Assembly: GCF_000003605.2 (NCBI RefSeq)
Contig: NW_003105469.1
Span: 1 to 32,286, forward strand
Direction of reading: 5' to 3'
From: Saccoglossus kowalevskii
Taxonomy: Eukaryota; Hemichordata; Enteropneusta; Harrimaniidae
DNA length: 32,286 nt
Part shown: positions 32,119 through 32,286 of the stretch, piece after piece
Numbering within the stretch: the stretch's first letter is position 1
How the letters are laid out: the number at the start of each line of letters is the position of its first letter
Notes under the pieces: generated by a model
What the model was told of the DNA's origin: nothing
The model's database searches: none
What the model saw: only the letters and a program-made list of their open reading frames with translations
Program-made: the position numbers and the translations under genes

Positions 32119-32286
32119 TCAAAGAGTCAGTGAGAGATTCCCTTCCTCAATTGCAGTGCGTATGCAGGCAGCAGTACGGAGACGATGGCCGAACGACGAT
32201 TCCATATACAATAAGTACGCTTGAGAAGACCAATCTCCTTGAGCTTTGACTGCATCCGGCTCAGCCCCTGATTGGAAGGCAAATGA
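32119..32286 (-). CDS. Tyrosine recombinase, C-terminal fragment (partial, enters from right edge)
   Basis: The minus strand is open from the window edge (32286) to a TGA at 32121-32119, giving 55 visible residues. The visible part starts with SFAFQSG, the segment that in this family follows the HxxRRGG catalytic motif, which must lie just outside the window. It continues with an IK-like helix segment (AVKAQ), then GDW at residues 17-19 (the position of the second catalytic H/W) and two tyrosines, 24 and 27. By spacing from GDW, Tyr27 in AYLLYM is the likely nucleophile that forms the 3'-phosphotyrosine bond with DNA. The tail SSFGHRLRTA resembles the C-terminal helix of DIRS/Ngaro/Crypton recombinases. 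The product would integrate the element's circular DNA. The catalytic end appears intact. The domain call is strong; the exact element class rests on the repeats beside it. Confidence 0.85.
   Translation of the reverse strand, partial: SFAFQSGAEPDAVKAQGDWSSQAYLLYMESSFGHRLRTAACIRTAIEEGNLSLTL

Larger units (their letters stand above)
31443..32286 (-). mobile_element. 3' end of a tyrosine-recombinase retrotransposon (Ngaro/PAT-like), partial
   Basis: Read on the minus strand: the C-terminus of a tyrosine recombinase (stop at 32119), a direct-repeat copy B1, a unique segment A2, a second copy B2, and then an immediate switch to satellite. The order recombinase-B1-A2-B2 is the known right-end layout of split-direct-repeat YR retrotransposons (A1-ORFs-B1-A2-B2). 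The outer end of B2 coincides to the base with the satellite boundary. No target duplication can be tested because the other end lies outside the window; the bases AAT (31443-31445) fit both sequences, in line with recombinase-mediated insertion at short shared sequence. Reverse transcriptase is not visible. A Crypton is less likely because those lack such repeats; a DIRS element would show inverted repeats instead. Confidence 0.7.

Noticed and set aside
31856-32224. Plus-strand ORF of 122 codons
   Set aside because: It starts at a GTG, crosses the repeat B1 and runs antisense to the recombinase. Its composition is that of translated AT-rich DNA and no domain is recognisable. The minus-strand recombinase frame explains the conserved sequence.
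32049-32249. Plus-strand ORF of 66 codons
   Set aside because: It has a non-ATG start, lies in another frame antisense to the recombinase, and shows no family features. I treat it as a shadow.
32119-32286. snRNA or other structured RNA in the right-hand segment
   Set aside because: I compared the segment with the conserved cores of U1, U2, U4, U5, U6 and 5S RNA as I know them and found no resemblance. The minus-strand coding frame with recombinase motifs accounts for it.

Overview
This window is almost entirely one tandem-repeat (satellite/minisatellite) array, with about 840 bp of different DNA at its right end. From base 1 to about 31445 the sequence is a head-to-tail array of a 29-bp unit, roughly 1,080 copies (a consensus copy is at 545-573). 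The array appears to run off the left edge. It contains no gene. Each unit carries the stop run TAG TAA TGA, and because 29 is not a multiple of 3 every reading frame is closed on both strands. There are no spacers, so this is not a CRISPR array. The organism is probably a eukaryote: a very long non-coding satellite, CpG-decay-like unit variants, and an adjoining fragment of a tyrosine-recombinase (YR) retroelement. The recombinase resembles those common in invertebrate and lower-vertebrate Ngaro/DIRS-type elements, but the sequence does not fix the species.

The array is a mosaic. Units carry diagnostic variants that fall into two families. Family A (about 1-3950, 5640-19130, 26880-27610, 29145-31445) carries AAAAGCTATGCTAA, CACCTATT(T)CAG, GTGTACTAATG, CAGATATGCC and GTGAGACAGC variants. 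Family B (about 3950-5400, 19130-26880, 27610-29145) carries GTATCGACG, the 30-bp GTCAGTAAGTGTAG unit, GACTGCAGTG, and a 34-bp unit with TAGTGTAGTGTAGTGATG. A degenerate patch lies at about 5390-5640. Blocks of several hundred to about 1,700 bp recur at long distance. Examples are 5836-6701 and 30580-31445, which I read as identical over 866 bp; 1607 to about 3140 against 12736 to about 14300; and a tandem 1.7-kb duplication beginning at about 9540 and 11280. Offsets differ by whole 29-bp units, as expected from unequal exchange or conversion.

At 31443-31445 the array changes abruptly into AT-rich, non-satellite DNA. A 124-bp segment starting exactly at that junction (31443-31566) occurs again as a direct repeat at 31963-32086. 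Beyond the second copy, on the minus strand, is the C-terminal end of a tyrosine recombinase (32286 down to 32119, entering from outside the window) with a GDW motif followed by the likely nucleophile tyrosine. Read on the minus strand the order is recombinase end, repeat B1, a 376-396 bp segment (A2), repeat B2, then satellite. That is the 3' architecture of a split-direct-repeat YR retrotransposon (A1-ORFs-B1-A2-B2, Ngaro/PAT type). I infer that such an element inserted into the satellite. The intervening segment holds a four-run G-quadruplex motif and two NRF-1-like palindromes; both B copies carry AATAAA on the minus strand.

I see no multi-gene system in the window. The points of interest are the mosaic structure of the satellite, its recent long-range homogenisation, phase-locked runs of the same substitution in adjacent units, and the element/satellite junction, for which the array itself supplies uninterrupted 'empty site' copies.
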